A stretch of 33,609 nt of DNA from Kiritimatiellia bacterium (GTDB lineage Bacteria > Verrucomicrobiota > Kiritimatiellia > JAFGHX01). The notes beneath the pieces were generated by a model. The model saw only the letters and a program-made list of their open reading frames with translations. It made no database searches and was not told where the DNA came from. Position 1 is the first letter of the stretch. Every line of letters begins with the position of its first letter. The stretch is taken from the NCBI GenBank assembly GCA_016929905.1, contig JAFGHX010000034.1, forward strand, positions 1 to 33,609, read 5' to 3'. Made by a program: the position numbers and the translations under genes. This document shows positions 1 to 7,782 of this stretch, piece after piece.

Positions 1-31
1 CGATGTTCAGTGTTCGATGTTCGATGTTCGG
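1..31. repeat. Heptamer tandem repeat at window edge
   Basis: Four consecutive 7-bp units (CGATGTT, CAGTGTT, CGATGTT, CGATGTT) fill positions 1-28 and are followed by CGG. The array probably continues to the left of the window. It lies in non-coding DNA downstream of the methyltransferase gene. No function can be assigned. Confidence 0.7.
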
Positions 32-126
32 TCTGAACCCAGTGGCTCGGGCGGGCCGGGAACATGACGACCTGGAGCGCAGAACCAGCGGCACGCGACC
101 GCGTACCGCGGCGCGTTAGCCGCGCC

Positions 127-301
127 GTTCGGCTCGGCAAGATGGATCCGGAAATCGTCGTCCGTAATCGCGTGCCTCGCCGTAGCAAGCAAAGCGCGAA
201 GGCGGGTCGCGCGTGGTCGTCGACCGAATCTCCGGCGCCCGACCATGACCGCGGGGCGAAATCGGTGGACGATTACGGGCGACGACTACGGTGGACGATT
301 C
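127..301. repeat. Dispersed palindromic repeat, copy A
   Basis: This segment aligns over nearly its whole length with 1324-1462. Shared blocks are CGTTCGGC, GATGGATCCGG, the AATCGTC..CCGTAATCG left arm, ACCGAATCTCCG, CCATGACCG, and the right arm GATTACGGGCGACGACTACG. The right arm (271-301) is nearly the reverse complement of the left arm (starting near 151), so a transcript would fold into a long hairpin. Relative to copy B, copy A carries about 36 extra bases inside its left arm (about 171-206), and that insert looks like another small CGCC...GGCG hairpin. The right arm overlaps the last codons of the methyltransferase gene. It resembles a REP/MITE-like non-coding element; no transposase is visible. 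Confidence 0.75.
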
Positions 302-1011
302 AGACCCGGACGACCAAATGACATCACGATGTTGCATCCACCTTCTTCGAAGGTATGTGTCCGATGCCGAAAACTGTCGAGGGGATCGTTTCGCAACTCA
401 ACCATCCCCGGCACGAGCCGATACAGCAGTGATCGCAACATTCGCACGCGCGGGTGCTCGAGATCCTTGGCCAGGACGAACGTTGGAATGTCCTCGATCG
501 TCAACAGAAGAAGATTCCAGTCTGTGGTCCGAACAAAACGATTGACCGCCGGCACCACGCCGAACCCTTGGATTCGATCGGTATAGTCGTGGCCGAAAAT
601 CAGTCCGCCGGGTTTCATCTTGGCGGCGCAACCGGCCAGGTCGCGAGCCACACTCACTTCATCGTGCGCGCCGTCGATATAGACCCAGTCGAAATACTCG
701 TCGGCAAACCCGGCCAACGCGTCTTGCGAATACTGGCGGTGTACGACGACACGCCCGGAAGCGCGTTCGCTCGCGAACATGGCGAGAACGCTTTCATACA
801 CGTTGTCTGCTTTCGCCCGAGGTGGAAGATCGGACGTGTCCAACAAGTCGGCGGGCTGCTCCCACGGGTCGATCAGGTGCAACCGTTCCGGATTTGCCTC
901 TGCCAGGAGCACCCGGCTGAACTCGCCTCGGCTAACGCCGATCTCTGCCCCAACAGCGGCCTGGGGCATGTATTTGCACAGTTCGCAACGGTTCAAGGGG
1001 ATCAACAACAC
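286..1011 (-). CDS. Class I SAM-dependent methyltransferase (Methyltransf_24-like)
   Basis: A 241-residue protein with a Rossmann methyltransferase core. The SAM-binding motif I reads AEIGVSRGEFS near the N-terminus, LIDPW follows as the acidic end of beta 2, YIDGAHDEVSVARDL sits at the beta 4 position, and LKPGGLIFGHDY forms the usual post-motif segment. The order and spacing match the Methyltransf_24 group, whose members often O-methylate sugars or secondary metabolites; the substrate here is unknown. The chosen start is GTG at 1011, with a GGGAG sequence about 6 nt upstream; there is no ATG near the N-terminus. There is no signal peptide, so it is cytoplasmic. The last five codons (NRPP and the stop) lie inside the right arm of palindromic repeat copy A, so the present C-terminus seems to be supplied by the repeat. 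No operon partner is visible. Confidence 0.85.
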   Translation of the reverse strand: MLLIPLNRCELCKYMPQAAVGAEIGVSRGEFSRVLLAEANPERLHLIDPWEQPADLLDTSDLPPRAKADNVYESVLAMFASERASGRVVVHRQYSQDALAGFADEYFDWVYIDGAHDEVSVARDLAGCAAKMKPGGLIFGHDYTDRIQGFGVVPAVNRFVRTTDWNLLLLTIEDIPTFVLAKDLEHPRVRMLRSLLYRLVPGMVELRNDPLDSFRHRTHTFEEGGCNIVMSFGRPGLNRPP

Positions 1012-1215
1012 GCTGGTCTCCCGGTTGGAGGATCCTGATGAGAAGTCGCTCTTGAGGCGGCGCGGACACGCGCCCGCGGGGGCCGCCCTGAAGGAGCGGC
1101 TTCACGGGAAAGACGGTAGCAGAAGCGGCGCGAACGCGTCAAGATCAACAGGCATCTGAACGCGAGGCTTGAAAGCGTGCGTCAGGTGCAACGTTGAGTT
1201 TGTCGAAAAGTCCGT

Positions 1216-1295
1216 GGCCGGCACGGAGGCCGGCCCTCCATAAGTCTGAAACGCTACATGCTGGGAAATTCGGAGGGCCCGGCTCCCCCCGGGCC
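1216..1295. repeat. Inverted pair of GGAGGGCC palindromes
   Basis: GGCCGGCACGGAGGCCGGCC followed by CTCC (1216-1239), read on the minus strand, begins GGAGGGCCGGCCTCCG. The plus-strand block at 1272-1295 begins GGAGGGCCCGGCTCCC. The two blocks are thus inverted near-copies about 32 bp apart, and each can also fold on itself. This looks like a REP-type element pair. Confidence 0.6.
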
Positions 1296-1323
1296 GAGGT
1301 CTGGGGTGTTTTCCGACAGGCTC

Positions 1324-1462
1324 GTTCGGCCCGAGACGATGGATCCGGGAATCGTCAACCGTAATCGTCGCGCGTAATCGCAAACCGAATCTCCGAGGCC
1401 TGCCCATGACCGTGGGGCGAACTCGGCGGACGATTACGGGCGACGACTACGGACGACGATTC
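1324..1462. repeat. Dispersed palindromic repeat, copy B
   Basis: The left arm at 1349-1379 and right arm at 1432-1462 are 31-bp inverted repeats matching at 27 of 31 positions, with a 52-bp loop. The sequence is homologous to 127-301 in the same orientation, so the two copies flank the methyltransferase gene as direct repeats about 1.2 kb apart. It lacks the 36-bp insert present in copy A. Confidence 0.8.
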
Positions 1463-1481
1463 AGAGCGCGGAGCCAGGGGA

Positions 1482-1603
1482 TCGAGCAAGTTCTCGAGTA
1501 AGCCGCGCCCGACGACTTGTCCGCCATAGCTCGCGGAGCGACGGCGGAAGCCAGGAGGCACGACGGCGAAGGCGGGTTCTCGATCAAGTTTTCAAGGAAG
1601 TTG
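1482..1603. repeat. 12-bp minisatellite, two degenerate patches
   Basis: The units TCGAGCAAGTTC and TCGAGTAAGCCG (1482-1505), and TCGATCAAGTTT and TCAAGGAAGTTG (1580-1603), fit the consensus TCGAGYRAGTTY that also occurs as three units at 7783-7818. A REP-like hairpin separates the two patches. Confidence 0.6.
1520..1548. repeat. REP-like hairpin
   Basis: TCCGCC at 1520-1525 pairs with GGCGGA at 1543-1548, and an inner CTC-GCG-GAG adds a second short stem. The insert inside palindromic repeat copy A (about 176-207) has the same general layout (CGCCGTAGC...GAAGGCGG). Confidence 0.55.
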
Positions 1604-1607
1604 GCTC

Positions 1608-1637
1608 TGGATTTCGCATGGAAAAAAGCCATAGAAT
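1608..1637 (+). promoter_or_regulatory. Possible sigma70-type promoter for the sigma-GH2 gene
   Basis: TAGAAT at 1632-1637 matches the -10 consensus at five of six positions. TGGATT at 1608-1613 is a weak -35 with an 18-bp spacer. The start codon lies about 120 nt downstream. The weak -35 leaves room for an activator or for autoregulation by the encoded sigma factor. Confidence 0.3.
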
Positions 1638-1760
1638 CAGTTCCCAAATTCGCATTCGCCTGACACTTACGTATGGAAGCGGGCCGAACGGACGTCATTC
1701 GGCGCTTCCGGGTACAACGCGTGGTGGGTGTTGATGCCGGTTGCCGGCAGGAAGGGGCAG

Positions 1761-4700
1761 ATGGAAGCCATCGATCAACAGCTCATCGAAACGTACGTAC
1801 GCGATAAGTCAGAGGGTGCTTTTCGGCAGATTGTGGAGCGGTACGGCCAGCTGGTCTACAGCGCGGCCTATCGCCGGCTGCAGGACCACCATCTGGCCGA
1901 GGACGCGTCGCAGGCGACGTTTATCATCCTCGCCCGAAAGGCGCACAGACTGGGAGCGAAGACGATGTTGGGCGGATGGCTGTGGAGAACAGCGACATTT
2001 TGCGCAAGGAATCTGGCCAGGCAGCGGGTGACGCGGGAGGCGCGCGAGCGCGAAATCGCGCCGGCTGAAGCGGACGGCGGCGAACCGGCGTGGACGCGGT
2101 TCGCGCCGCAGCTCGACGCGGCGCTGCTGGCGCTCTCGGCGAAGACGCGGGAGGCGCTGGTCGCGCATTACCTGCTCGGCAAGCCGCGCCAGGAAGCGGC
2201 CGAGGCGTTGGGCTGCCCCGTCAACACGCTGAACAAGCGCATCCAGAAGGGGCTCGCGCGGCTGCGCGGGGCGCTCATGCGCCGCGGAGTGGCGGTGTCG
2301 TCCGCCGTTCTGGCGGCCGGCCTGACGGAACGGACGGCCGAAGCGGTCTCGGGTGCCGCGCTCGATTCCATGCACAGTGTCGCGTTCGGAACACTCACAG
2401 GCGCCACCGCCCTCAGCAGTACCCCTTACGTGCTGGCGAAAGGAGTGTTGAGGATGATGGCATGGACACGAGTCAAACTGACGGCGGCCTATGCGGGCGG
2501 GGCCCTGGCGTTGCTGGGCGTGACGGCGGCACTGGCCGCGGGACTGATGACGGCCGAATATCGGATGACCGAGGAGCCGCACTATGCGCCGCTCGAGATA
2601 CCCCGCGAAATCCAGGAAGGATGGGCCGGGTATATCCTGGACTTCTACCCGGATTCATGGAGCCAGCTCGACCTGAACGGCACGTGGAAGCTGAAGGTCT
2701 TTCAGATCGAGGAGGGCAGCAGGTGGAGTGTGGAAGACGCGGGGCTGACCGATCGATATTACGATCCGGCCTTCTCGACCGACGGGTGGAAGGACATCCC
2801 GGTTCCGTACTCGCTCGGCGAGCATGAGGCGGCTACCCCCCGGAAGGGCAGATATTGGCGAGGCATTGCATGGTACCGACGCACCTTCACGATCCCGCCG
2901 GAGTGGGCTGGGCAACTCACCGCGAACTGGCGGGTGCTGCTTCGGTTCGAGGCGCTGGAGTCGGCCGGCGACGCGTGGGTGAACGGTCAGCCGATCGGCG
3001 GCAACATGGATGGCCCCGGCGCTCATGAATTCGACATCACGGACAAAGTCCGGGCCCAAGACGAGAACGTCCTCGCCGTCCGCGTGGTGGGCGGCGGCAC
3101 AGACTACCGCGGGCGCAAGACCGACGGTTTGTGGCAGCCGGTCCGGCTCGTCTGTGTGCCGCCCACCCGTGCGGTGCGTACACGAATGGCGACTTCGATC
3201 GACCCGCCATCGCTCTTGATCAAGACGACCATCCAACACTATGGCGACGCGGGCGAGTGCCGGCTGGAAGCGAGACTCGCCCCCTGGAATGTCAAGGGGG
3301 CAACCGCCCAGACGATCCCGCTCGGCCTGGTCGCACTCCAACCCGGGGAAAACGAGGCGACGTTCCGGTTCCGCACGCCCGGCGTGAGACTCTGGAGCCC
3401 GGACGAACCGAACCTGTATCTGCTCTCGATTCACGAGGGCCGGACCGAACTGTTCCGGGAACGGATCGGGTTCCGCATGTTCGAGGCGAAAGACGGCAAT
3501 TTTCATCTCAACGGGCACAAGATCAAGCTCATGGGCCTCGGCGCGGGCGGCCTCAAGAACCAGAAGCCGTCCGGCTCCTGGTGCTGCAACCACGAGAACT
3601 ACATGCGCAAGACGCTGTGGGGCATCAAGCAGGCGAACATCAACTTCATGCGCCCGCACGGCGGCAATATCCCGGCCACGATGTACAACCTGTGCGACGA
3701 ACTGGGCCTGATGATCTATGACGAGTCGAACAAGGCGCATTCGAGCCTGTACGATCCGGAAAAGCTCGAGCGACAGGGGAAAGCTTACACGAGGTGGATT
3801 CTGCAGGTCCACAACCGTGCCTCCTGCGTGCTGTGGGATTTCGGCGGGAACGAGATCTACTCGCAGGACATGGAAATGATTCCGGTTCTCAACTACTTCT
3901 ACTCGCTTGTGGAAGGGCTCGATCTGCAACGCCGCCCGAAAACCTCCTCTTCCGGGCGGCTGACGTGGGAGCGGCTGGAACGGTTCCCGGAGCTGGAGAA
4001 AGCGGATTTTGCCGATTCACACGACTACGACGGGTACTACTTCGGCAGCTACCAGGAGTGGATTGCCGGGTTCGAACGGCACGACCGGGCGGCGAAGAAG
4101 CGTTACGGTAACGTCCCCACACTGAACTGCGAGTGGGGGTTTCCGGGCGACACCGCGCGATACCGGGGCAACACGCCGGAACTCGGGGCGCTGTACAAGA
4201 AGCAGCCCTGGGGCAAGGACGAGAAGCGGGAATGGATCCGATGGGCACTGGCCGAACAGGCCGAGACCGGCGGCTACCTGCGCACAAAAGCCAACTGGGC
4301 CGGGGGCCGGATCTGGAGCACCGATCCGGTCCGGCTCTGGGCGATGAAAGCCGAATTGGCCAAGCGTTTCCTGGAGGTGTACCGGCGCAGCGGCGACGTG
4401 ATCGACGGCGGCCACTTCAACTCGGGCGTCGGCGATCTGCTCATACGCGGGTGGAGCGGCTTGGATTCGGGCCTGCGCTATCTCGGGCTGGCAAGTCCGA
4501 TAGACCGCAGCAAGAAGGGCGCGTTCTACAAGACGCCCTCCTTCTACGTCTGGCGCCGCGTCTACAACCCGACCTTCATCTGCCTGGACATTTACGACAA
4601 GAACACGTTCGCCGGGCAGCTCTGGAAGAGCACGGTCTACCTGATGAACGATTCTCAAAAGGATCACGGCGCCGCGCATGCCGTCATCGAGGTCCGCGGG

Positions 4701-6140
4701 CCGGACGGCCAACCCTTCCATCGGGAGCGCGTCTGGCAAGGTGCGCTCACACCGTACCTGCGCCGCACGGTCGATATTCAGATTCCGCTGCCCTCCGCGC
4801 TGCCCACCAGCACCTGCCGGCTCGAGTTGTTCCTGGCGGACGCACGGGGGGTGCCGCTTTCGGACAACCGCTATCCGCTGCACGTCGTGAATCGGCAACA
4901 GCTTCTGGGCCGGCTCCCGCCCAAGGGCAAAGTCGGCCTCTACGAAGTCTTCGCGGACAACGGAAAGCGCCCCGACCGGACGACGGAGGGCATCCTGACG
5001 TCGCTTGGCGTGCCGTTCAAGGCGGTCCGCAATTTCGCCGAACTGGCAGCGCTCGACACACTGATCATCGCGCCGAAATCGCTGGATATGAACGTGGCGG
5101 AAAACGGCGGGGCGATCGCCGAATGGGTCCGTGGCGGCGGGCGGCTGCTGTGCTTCAAGCAGGACAAGGCCGGCCAACTCCCGTTCCTGCCGGAGGTGTC
5201 CGTACTGCCGGGCAAATCCGGCACGTTTACGGAGGTCCTGGTTCCCGATCATCCGATCTTCGCCGGGCTGGCCCAGGCGCACTTTGACGACTGGAACGGG
5301 CACAAGGGGCTGCTGTACTGGAACACGCTCACCCCGTTGAATGAAGGCATTCTGTCGGCCGGGCCCACGACCCGCTTCGGGAACGACAACCTGAAGATGA
5401 TCTCGGCCTCCTACGCGGTCGGCAAGGGTGAAATCGTGCTTTCCCAGTACGAACTCACCCGCCGCTACGGCACGGATTCGATCGCGACTCGCTTCACGCA
5501 GAACCTGCTCGCATACGTTCTGACCCAGCCGCGCAGCGAGTTGAGTTTGCCGTTCGAGAGCACGGCCACGGCGAAGGCCCGTATCCACCTGCCGAAGTCG
5601 CAGGCGCACTACGTGGATCTGCGTGCCGCGGCGAACGGGGATCTGCGCGAGTTCAGCAACCTGCCCGCGGGTATCAGCACGCTGTCGGGCGATGTCCCGT
5701 TCCAGCTCATCAACCCCACGGAGAACGGCGGGCGCGCCTGCATCGAACTGAGGGGCAAGCAGCGTCCGGACGCGCCGGCCGCAACGGCTGCCATCCCGAT
5801 CGGCTGCAAGCTGAAGAGCCTGTATGTGCTGCACTATGCCACGTACGCCCACGGCCTGGCGGAAGGTGAGGTGGTCTACACCGTCCGCATTCGCTACGCC
5901 GACGGCCGGGAACAGGTGATCCCGATGCGGAACCGGTTGGAAGTCGGGGACTGGTGGAAGGCCGCCGACCTGGCCGGTGCGAACGTGGTCTTCACGGAAG
6001 GCAACATGAATGCATTCCTCACGGAGATCAAGCTGCCGGCCGGCGTCCCGGCGGTTGACAGCCTGCGCATCGAATCGGCGAGCAAGGCGAACCCGGTGAT
6101 TCTGGCGGTGACGGGCAGGACAACGGCCGAGGCGTTGTGA
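1761..6140 (+). CDS. ECF sigma factor fused through a TM helix to a GH2 glycosidase
   Basis: A 1459-residue single ORF. Residues ~10-80 form sigma70 region 2 (FRQIVERYGQLVYSAAYRRL, then DHHLAEDASQATFIILARKA); ~120-172 form region 4 with its helix-turn-helix (ALGCPVNTLNKRIQKGLARL). A basic stretch (MMAWTRVK) precedes one membrane helix at ~238-263, predicting an N-in/C-out protein. Outside follow a GH2 jelly-roll (~300-470), an Ig-like domain, and a TIM barrel with acid/base Glu698 (GGNEIYS) and nucleophile Glu791 (NCEWG). A class I glutamine-amidotransferase-like domain (~1057-1260) and a C-terminal beta-sandwich come last. The sigma-TM half resembles the planctomycete ECF01-Gob type, whose outer part is usually WD40 or another sensor. 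ATG 1761 is chosen because AGGAAGG lies just upstream; GTG 1728 and ATG 1734 lack this. There is no stop or frame change at the junction. It probably couples glycan recognition or hydrolysis to transcription. Confidence 0.9.
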   Translation: MEAIDQQLIETYVRDKSEGAFRQIVERYGQLVYSAAYRRLQDHHLAEDASQATFIILARKAHRLGAKTMLGGWLWRTATFCARNLARQRVTREAREREIAPAEADGGEPAWTRFAPQLDAALLALSAKTREALVAHYLLGKPRQEAAEALGCPVNTLNKRIQKGLARLRGALMRRGVAVSSAVLAAGLTERTAEAVSGAALDSMHSVAFGTLTGATALSSTPYVLAKGVLRMMAWTRVKLTAAYAGGALALLGVTAALAAGLMTAEYRMTEEPHYAPLEIPREIQEGWAGYILDFYPDSWSQLDLNGTWKLKVFQIEEGSRWSVEDAGLTDRYYDPAFSTDGWKDIPVPYSLGEHEAATPRKGRYWRGIAWYRRTFTIPPEWAGQLTANWRVLLRFEALESAGDAWVNGQPIGGNMDGPGAHEFDITDKVRAQDENVLAVRVVGGGTDYRGRKTDGLWQPVRLVCVPPTRAVRTRMATSIDPPSLLIKTTIQHYGDAGECRLEARLAPWNVKGATAQTIPLGLVALQPGENEATFRFRTPGVRLWSPDEPNLYLLSIHEGRTELFRERIGFRMFEAKDGNFHLNGHKIKLMGLGAGGLKNQKPSGSWCCNHENYMRKTLWGIKQANINFMRPHGGNIPATMYNLCDELGLMIYDESNKAHSSLYDPEKLERQGKAYTRWILQVHNRASCVLWDFGGNEIYSQDMEMIPVLNYFYSLVEGLDLQRRPKTSSSGRLTWERLERFPELEKADFADSHDYDGYYFGSYQEWIAGFERHDRAAKKRYGNVPTLNCEWGFPGDTARYRGNTPELGALYKKQPWGKDEKREWIRWALAEQAETGGYLRTKANWAGGRIWSTDPVRLWAMKAELAKRFLEVYRRSGDVIDGGHFNSGVGDLLIRGWSGLDSGLRYLGLASPIDRSKKGAFYKTPSFYVWRRVYNPTFICLDIYDKNTFAGQLWKSTVYLMNDSQKDHGAAHAVIEVRGPDGQPFHRERVWQGALTPYLRRTVDIQIPLPSALPTSTCRLELFLADARGVPLSDNRYPLHVVNRQQLLGRLPPKGKVGLYEVFADNGKRPDRTTEGILTSLGVPFKAVRNFAELAALDTLIIAPKSLDMNVAENGGAIAEWVRGGGRLLCFKQDKAGQLPFLPEVSVLPGKSGTFTEVLVPDHPIFAGLAQAHFDDWNGHKGLLYWNTLTPLNEGILSAGPTTRFGNDNLKMISASYAVGKGEIVLSQYELTRRYGTDSIATRFTQNLLAYVLTQPRSELSLPFESTATAKARIHLPKSQAHYVDLRAAANGDLREFSNLPAGISTLSGDVPFQLINPTENGGRACIELRGKQRPDAPAATAAIPIGCKLKSLYVLHYATYAHGLAEGEVVYTVRIRYADGREQVIPMRNRLEVGDWWKAADLAGANVVFTEGNMNAFLTEIKLPAGVPAVDSLRIESASKANPVILAVTGRTTAEAL

Positions 6141-6147
6141 GGGGGTA

Positions 6148-6187
6148 CCGGGCCTTCGGCCCGGGGGAAGCGGCGAGACGCCGCTTC
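6148..6187. terminator. Bidirectional double hairpin between convergent genes
   Basis: CCGGGCC-TTC-GGCCCGG (6148-6164) and GAAGCGGCG-AGA-CGCCGCTTC (6167-6187) are two perfect hairpins filling the 50-bp gap between the stops of the sigma-GH2 gene and the convergent GntR-type gene. Neither has a T tract, so they may be bidirectional terminators or mRNA-end stabilisers. The 15-mer GGGGGAAGCGGCGAG (6163-6177) recurs at 23071-23085, also just beyond a minus-strand stop. Confidence 0.55.
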
Positions 6188-6190
6188 TAC

Positions 6191-7636
6191 TTACGTCGTG
6201 CCCCGCTCGAGCAGATCCATTTTCATCCGGATAAGGCCGCGCCGGGTCTTGTCGACGGGGATATCGCCGATGAGCGCGTGCGCCATGAGATAGCCGATCC
6301 GCTCCCAGTTCGGCACGCAGGCCGAAATGCCGAGATGGTAGTAGCGGGGATCGTTCTCCATCCCGATGATGAGTGTGTCGCGCGGGCTTTTGCCGCCCCG
6401 CGCCTCAAGCCACTCCAGCGCACGGGCCGCATTGCGATCCTCCCGGAACAGCCAGGCCCGGCTCTCGGGGAATGCGGCCAGAGCTTCGGGGAAGTCGGAA
6501 GCGACGTGAATGTCGCGCAGGATCGCGTCGGCGCGCACGCTCTCGTACTTGGCCAGCGCGCCGGTGGTGCCCGAACCGAGCACATCCGTGAATCGGCGGG
6601 CAAACTCCTCGCGGCGCGGCGCGTCGGGCATCGGCCTGACCAGGCCGTGGAACCGGAAGCCCGGGTCGAGATGCAGGAGCTCCTGCCGAACGCGGAGCGG
6701 GAAGACCAGGTTGTAGGTGCCGCACGCGGCTTCGTCCAGGAACAGGGTCGCTTCCCGAATGCCGCGTTCGAACAGGAACTCGGCAATGGTGCGCGCGCGC
6801 ATGGTGTGCAGGCTACCCTCCGCCAGGCCCGTAATCGCGCCCGAGAGCCGCTTGCCGAACCCGCCGATCAACAGCACGGGCAGACGCCTGTCGCCGATCT
6901 TACGCAACAGCCGCCGAATGACGGGTTCGAAGGCTTCAAACCACGCACGGGACGCGACGGCAAACACGAGCCCCTGCGGGAAATGCCCGTGCCGCTGCCA
7001 TTTCCTGGCCAGCGGCTTGAACTCGCCGGCGCGGTGGAATCGAATCACCACGTTGTGCGCGAGCAGTTCGCGCTCCATGGCACGTACCCCTTGGCACATT
7101 TCGTATTGGCTGAACAAGTAGCTGAAATCCTCGGCGCCGACCCGGAACAGGAAGACCTCCTTGCGCGCGACCGGCTGCACGAGCAGCCGCGGAGTGCCCA
7201 CCCAGTAGCGCAGCCCGATCTTGAGGACGTAGCCCTCGCGCTGCAGTTTGGCGAACGCCTTCGAGACCGTGTTCGGTGAAACGTGGAAGCGGTAGCAGAG
7301 CGCCTTCTGCGAAGGCAGCGCCTCGCCCCGCTTCAAATCACCGTTGCTGATCGACGCGCGCAGCGCGTCCGCCAGCCGCTTCCACGCCAGGCCGCGCGGC
7401 GGGCGCGGCGCCTCCGGCTTCCGGCGCGTGCCCGCCACGAATGTGCCCTTGCCCGGAATCCGGTCGATCCGGCCTGCCTCCGCAAGCGAACGCAGAACCA
7501 TGCCCACGGTGGATATGGACAAGTTCCACGCGGCAGCCAGTTCCCGCTCGTACGGGAGCTGCTCGCCCGGCTTCCGCTTCCGAAGCGCCTTCTCCAGCCA
7601 GGCCCTGAATTTCTCGGACGGTGTAGCGCGTTTCAT
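6191..7636 (-). CDS. GntR-family regulator with tandem winged-helix domains and LacI-like sensor
   Basis: A 481-residue protein. Two GntR-type winged helices are present: ~8-69 (GEQLPYERELAAAWNLSIST...GKGTFVAG) and ~83-147 (GEALPSQKALCYRFHVSPNT...YWVG). Both retain the GxxLPs...L...VS..TV signature. Residues ~148-481 look like a periplasmic-binding-protein fold of the LacI/GalR type (LLIGGFGKRLSGAITGL, ending in IGDIPVDKTRRGLIRMKMDL), so the ligand is probably a sugar. AraR-like regulators pair one GntR domain with this sensor; two wHTH domains are less usual. ATG 7636 is taken as start; an in-frame TTG at 7669 would lie upstream of the likely promoter -10. It is divergent from the glycosidase-like gene at 7838, its probable target. 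An inverted repeat over its own promoter suggests autoregulation. Confidence 0.85.
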   Translation of the reverse strand: MKRATPSEKFRAWLEKALRKRKPGEQLPYERELAAAWNLSISTVGMVLRSLAEAGRIDRIPGKGTFVAGTRRKPEAPRPPRGLAWKRLADALRASISNGDLKRGEALPSQKALCYRFHVSPNTVSKAFAKLQREGYVLKIGLRYWVGTPRLLVQPVARKEVFLFRVGAEDFSYLFSQYEMCQGVRAMERELLAHNVVIRFHRAGEFKPLARKWQRHGHFPQGLVFAVASRAWFEAFEPVIRRLLRKIGDRRLPVLLIGGFGKRLSGAITGLAEGSLHTMRARTIAEFLFERGIREATLFLDEAACGTYNLVFPLRVRQELLHLDPGFRFHGLVRPMPDAPRREEFARRFTDVLGSGTTGALAKYESVRADAILRDIHVASDFPEALAAFPESRAWLFREDRNAARALEWLEARGGKSPRDTLIIGMENDPRYYHLGISACVPNWERIGYLMAHALIGDIPVDKTRRGLIRMKMDLLERGTT

Positions 7637-7642
7637 CGGTTC

Positions 7643-7685
7643 ACATATATTGCATGTTGAGGATATCAAACAGGCATGGATATGT
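7643..7685. promoter_or_regulatory. Possible GntR operator (inverted repeat)
   Basis: ACATATATTGCATG (7643-7656) and CATGGATATGT (7675-7685) are imperfect inverted repeats flanking GATATC (7662-7667). They cover the -10 to -35 interval of the predicted minus-strand promoter in the 201-bp divergent region, a sensible place for autoregulation and control of the divergent glycosidase. Confidence 0.35.
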
Positions 7686-7688
7686 CAC
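7660..7688 (-). promoter_or_regulatory. Predicted promoter of the GntR-type gene
   Basis: Read on the minus strand, GTGACA (7688-7683) is a five-of-six -35 and TATCCT (7665-7660) a four-of-six -10, with a 17-bp spacer. The start codon at 7636 would follow a short leader of about 17 nt. Confidence 0.45.
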
Positions 7689-7782
7689 GACGTTTCTTGA
7701 GGATTGGACTAGGATTCGGGGGAGCAAGGGCGAGTCTAGACAAAGAGTGAGACGAAGGAACGGAGGAGCATTTTCGTCCGAA

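Larger units (their letters stand above)
1012..1760. other. Repeat-rich non-coding region
   Basis: About 750 bp without a convincing gene. It holds an inverted pair of GGAGGGCC-type palindromes (1216-1295), copy B of the long palindromic repeat (1324-1462), two patches of a 12-bp minisatellite (1482-1505 and 1580-1603) and a REP-like hairpin (1520-1548), followed by the presumed promoter region of the sigma-GH2 gene. All reading frames here lack domain signatures and run through the repeats. Confidence 0.7.

Noticed and set aside
1728..1760. GTG start at 1728 for the sigma-GH2 gene
   Set aside because: The AGGAAGG sequence fits ATG 1761, where the sigma domain begins as in homologues.
4017..5852. 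Minus-strand open frame (611 codons) opposite the GH2 part
   Set aside because: No recognisable domain; antisense shadow of the sigma-GH2 gene.
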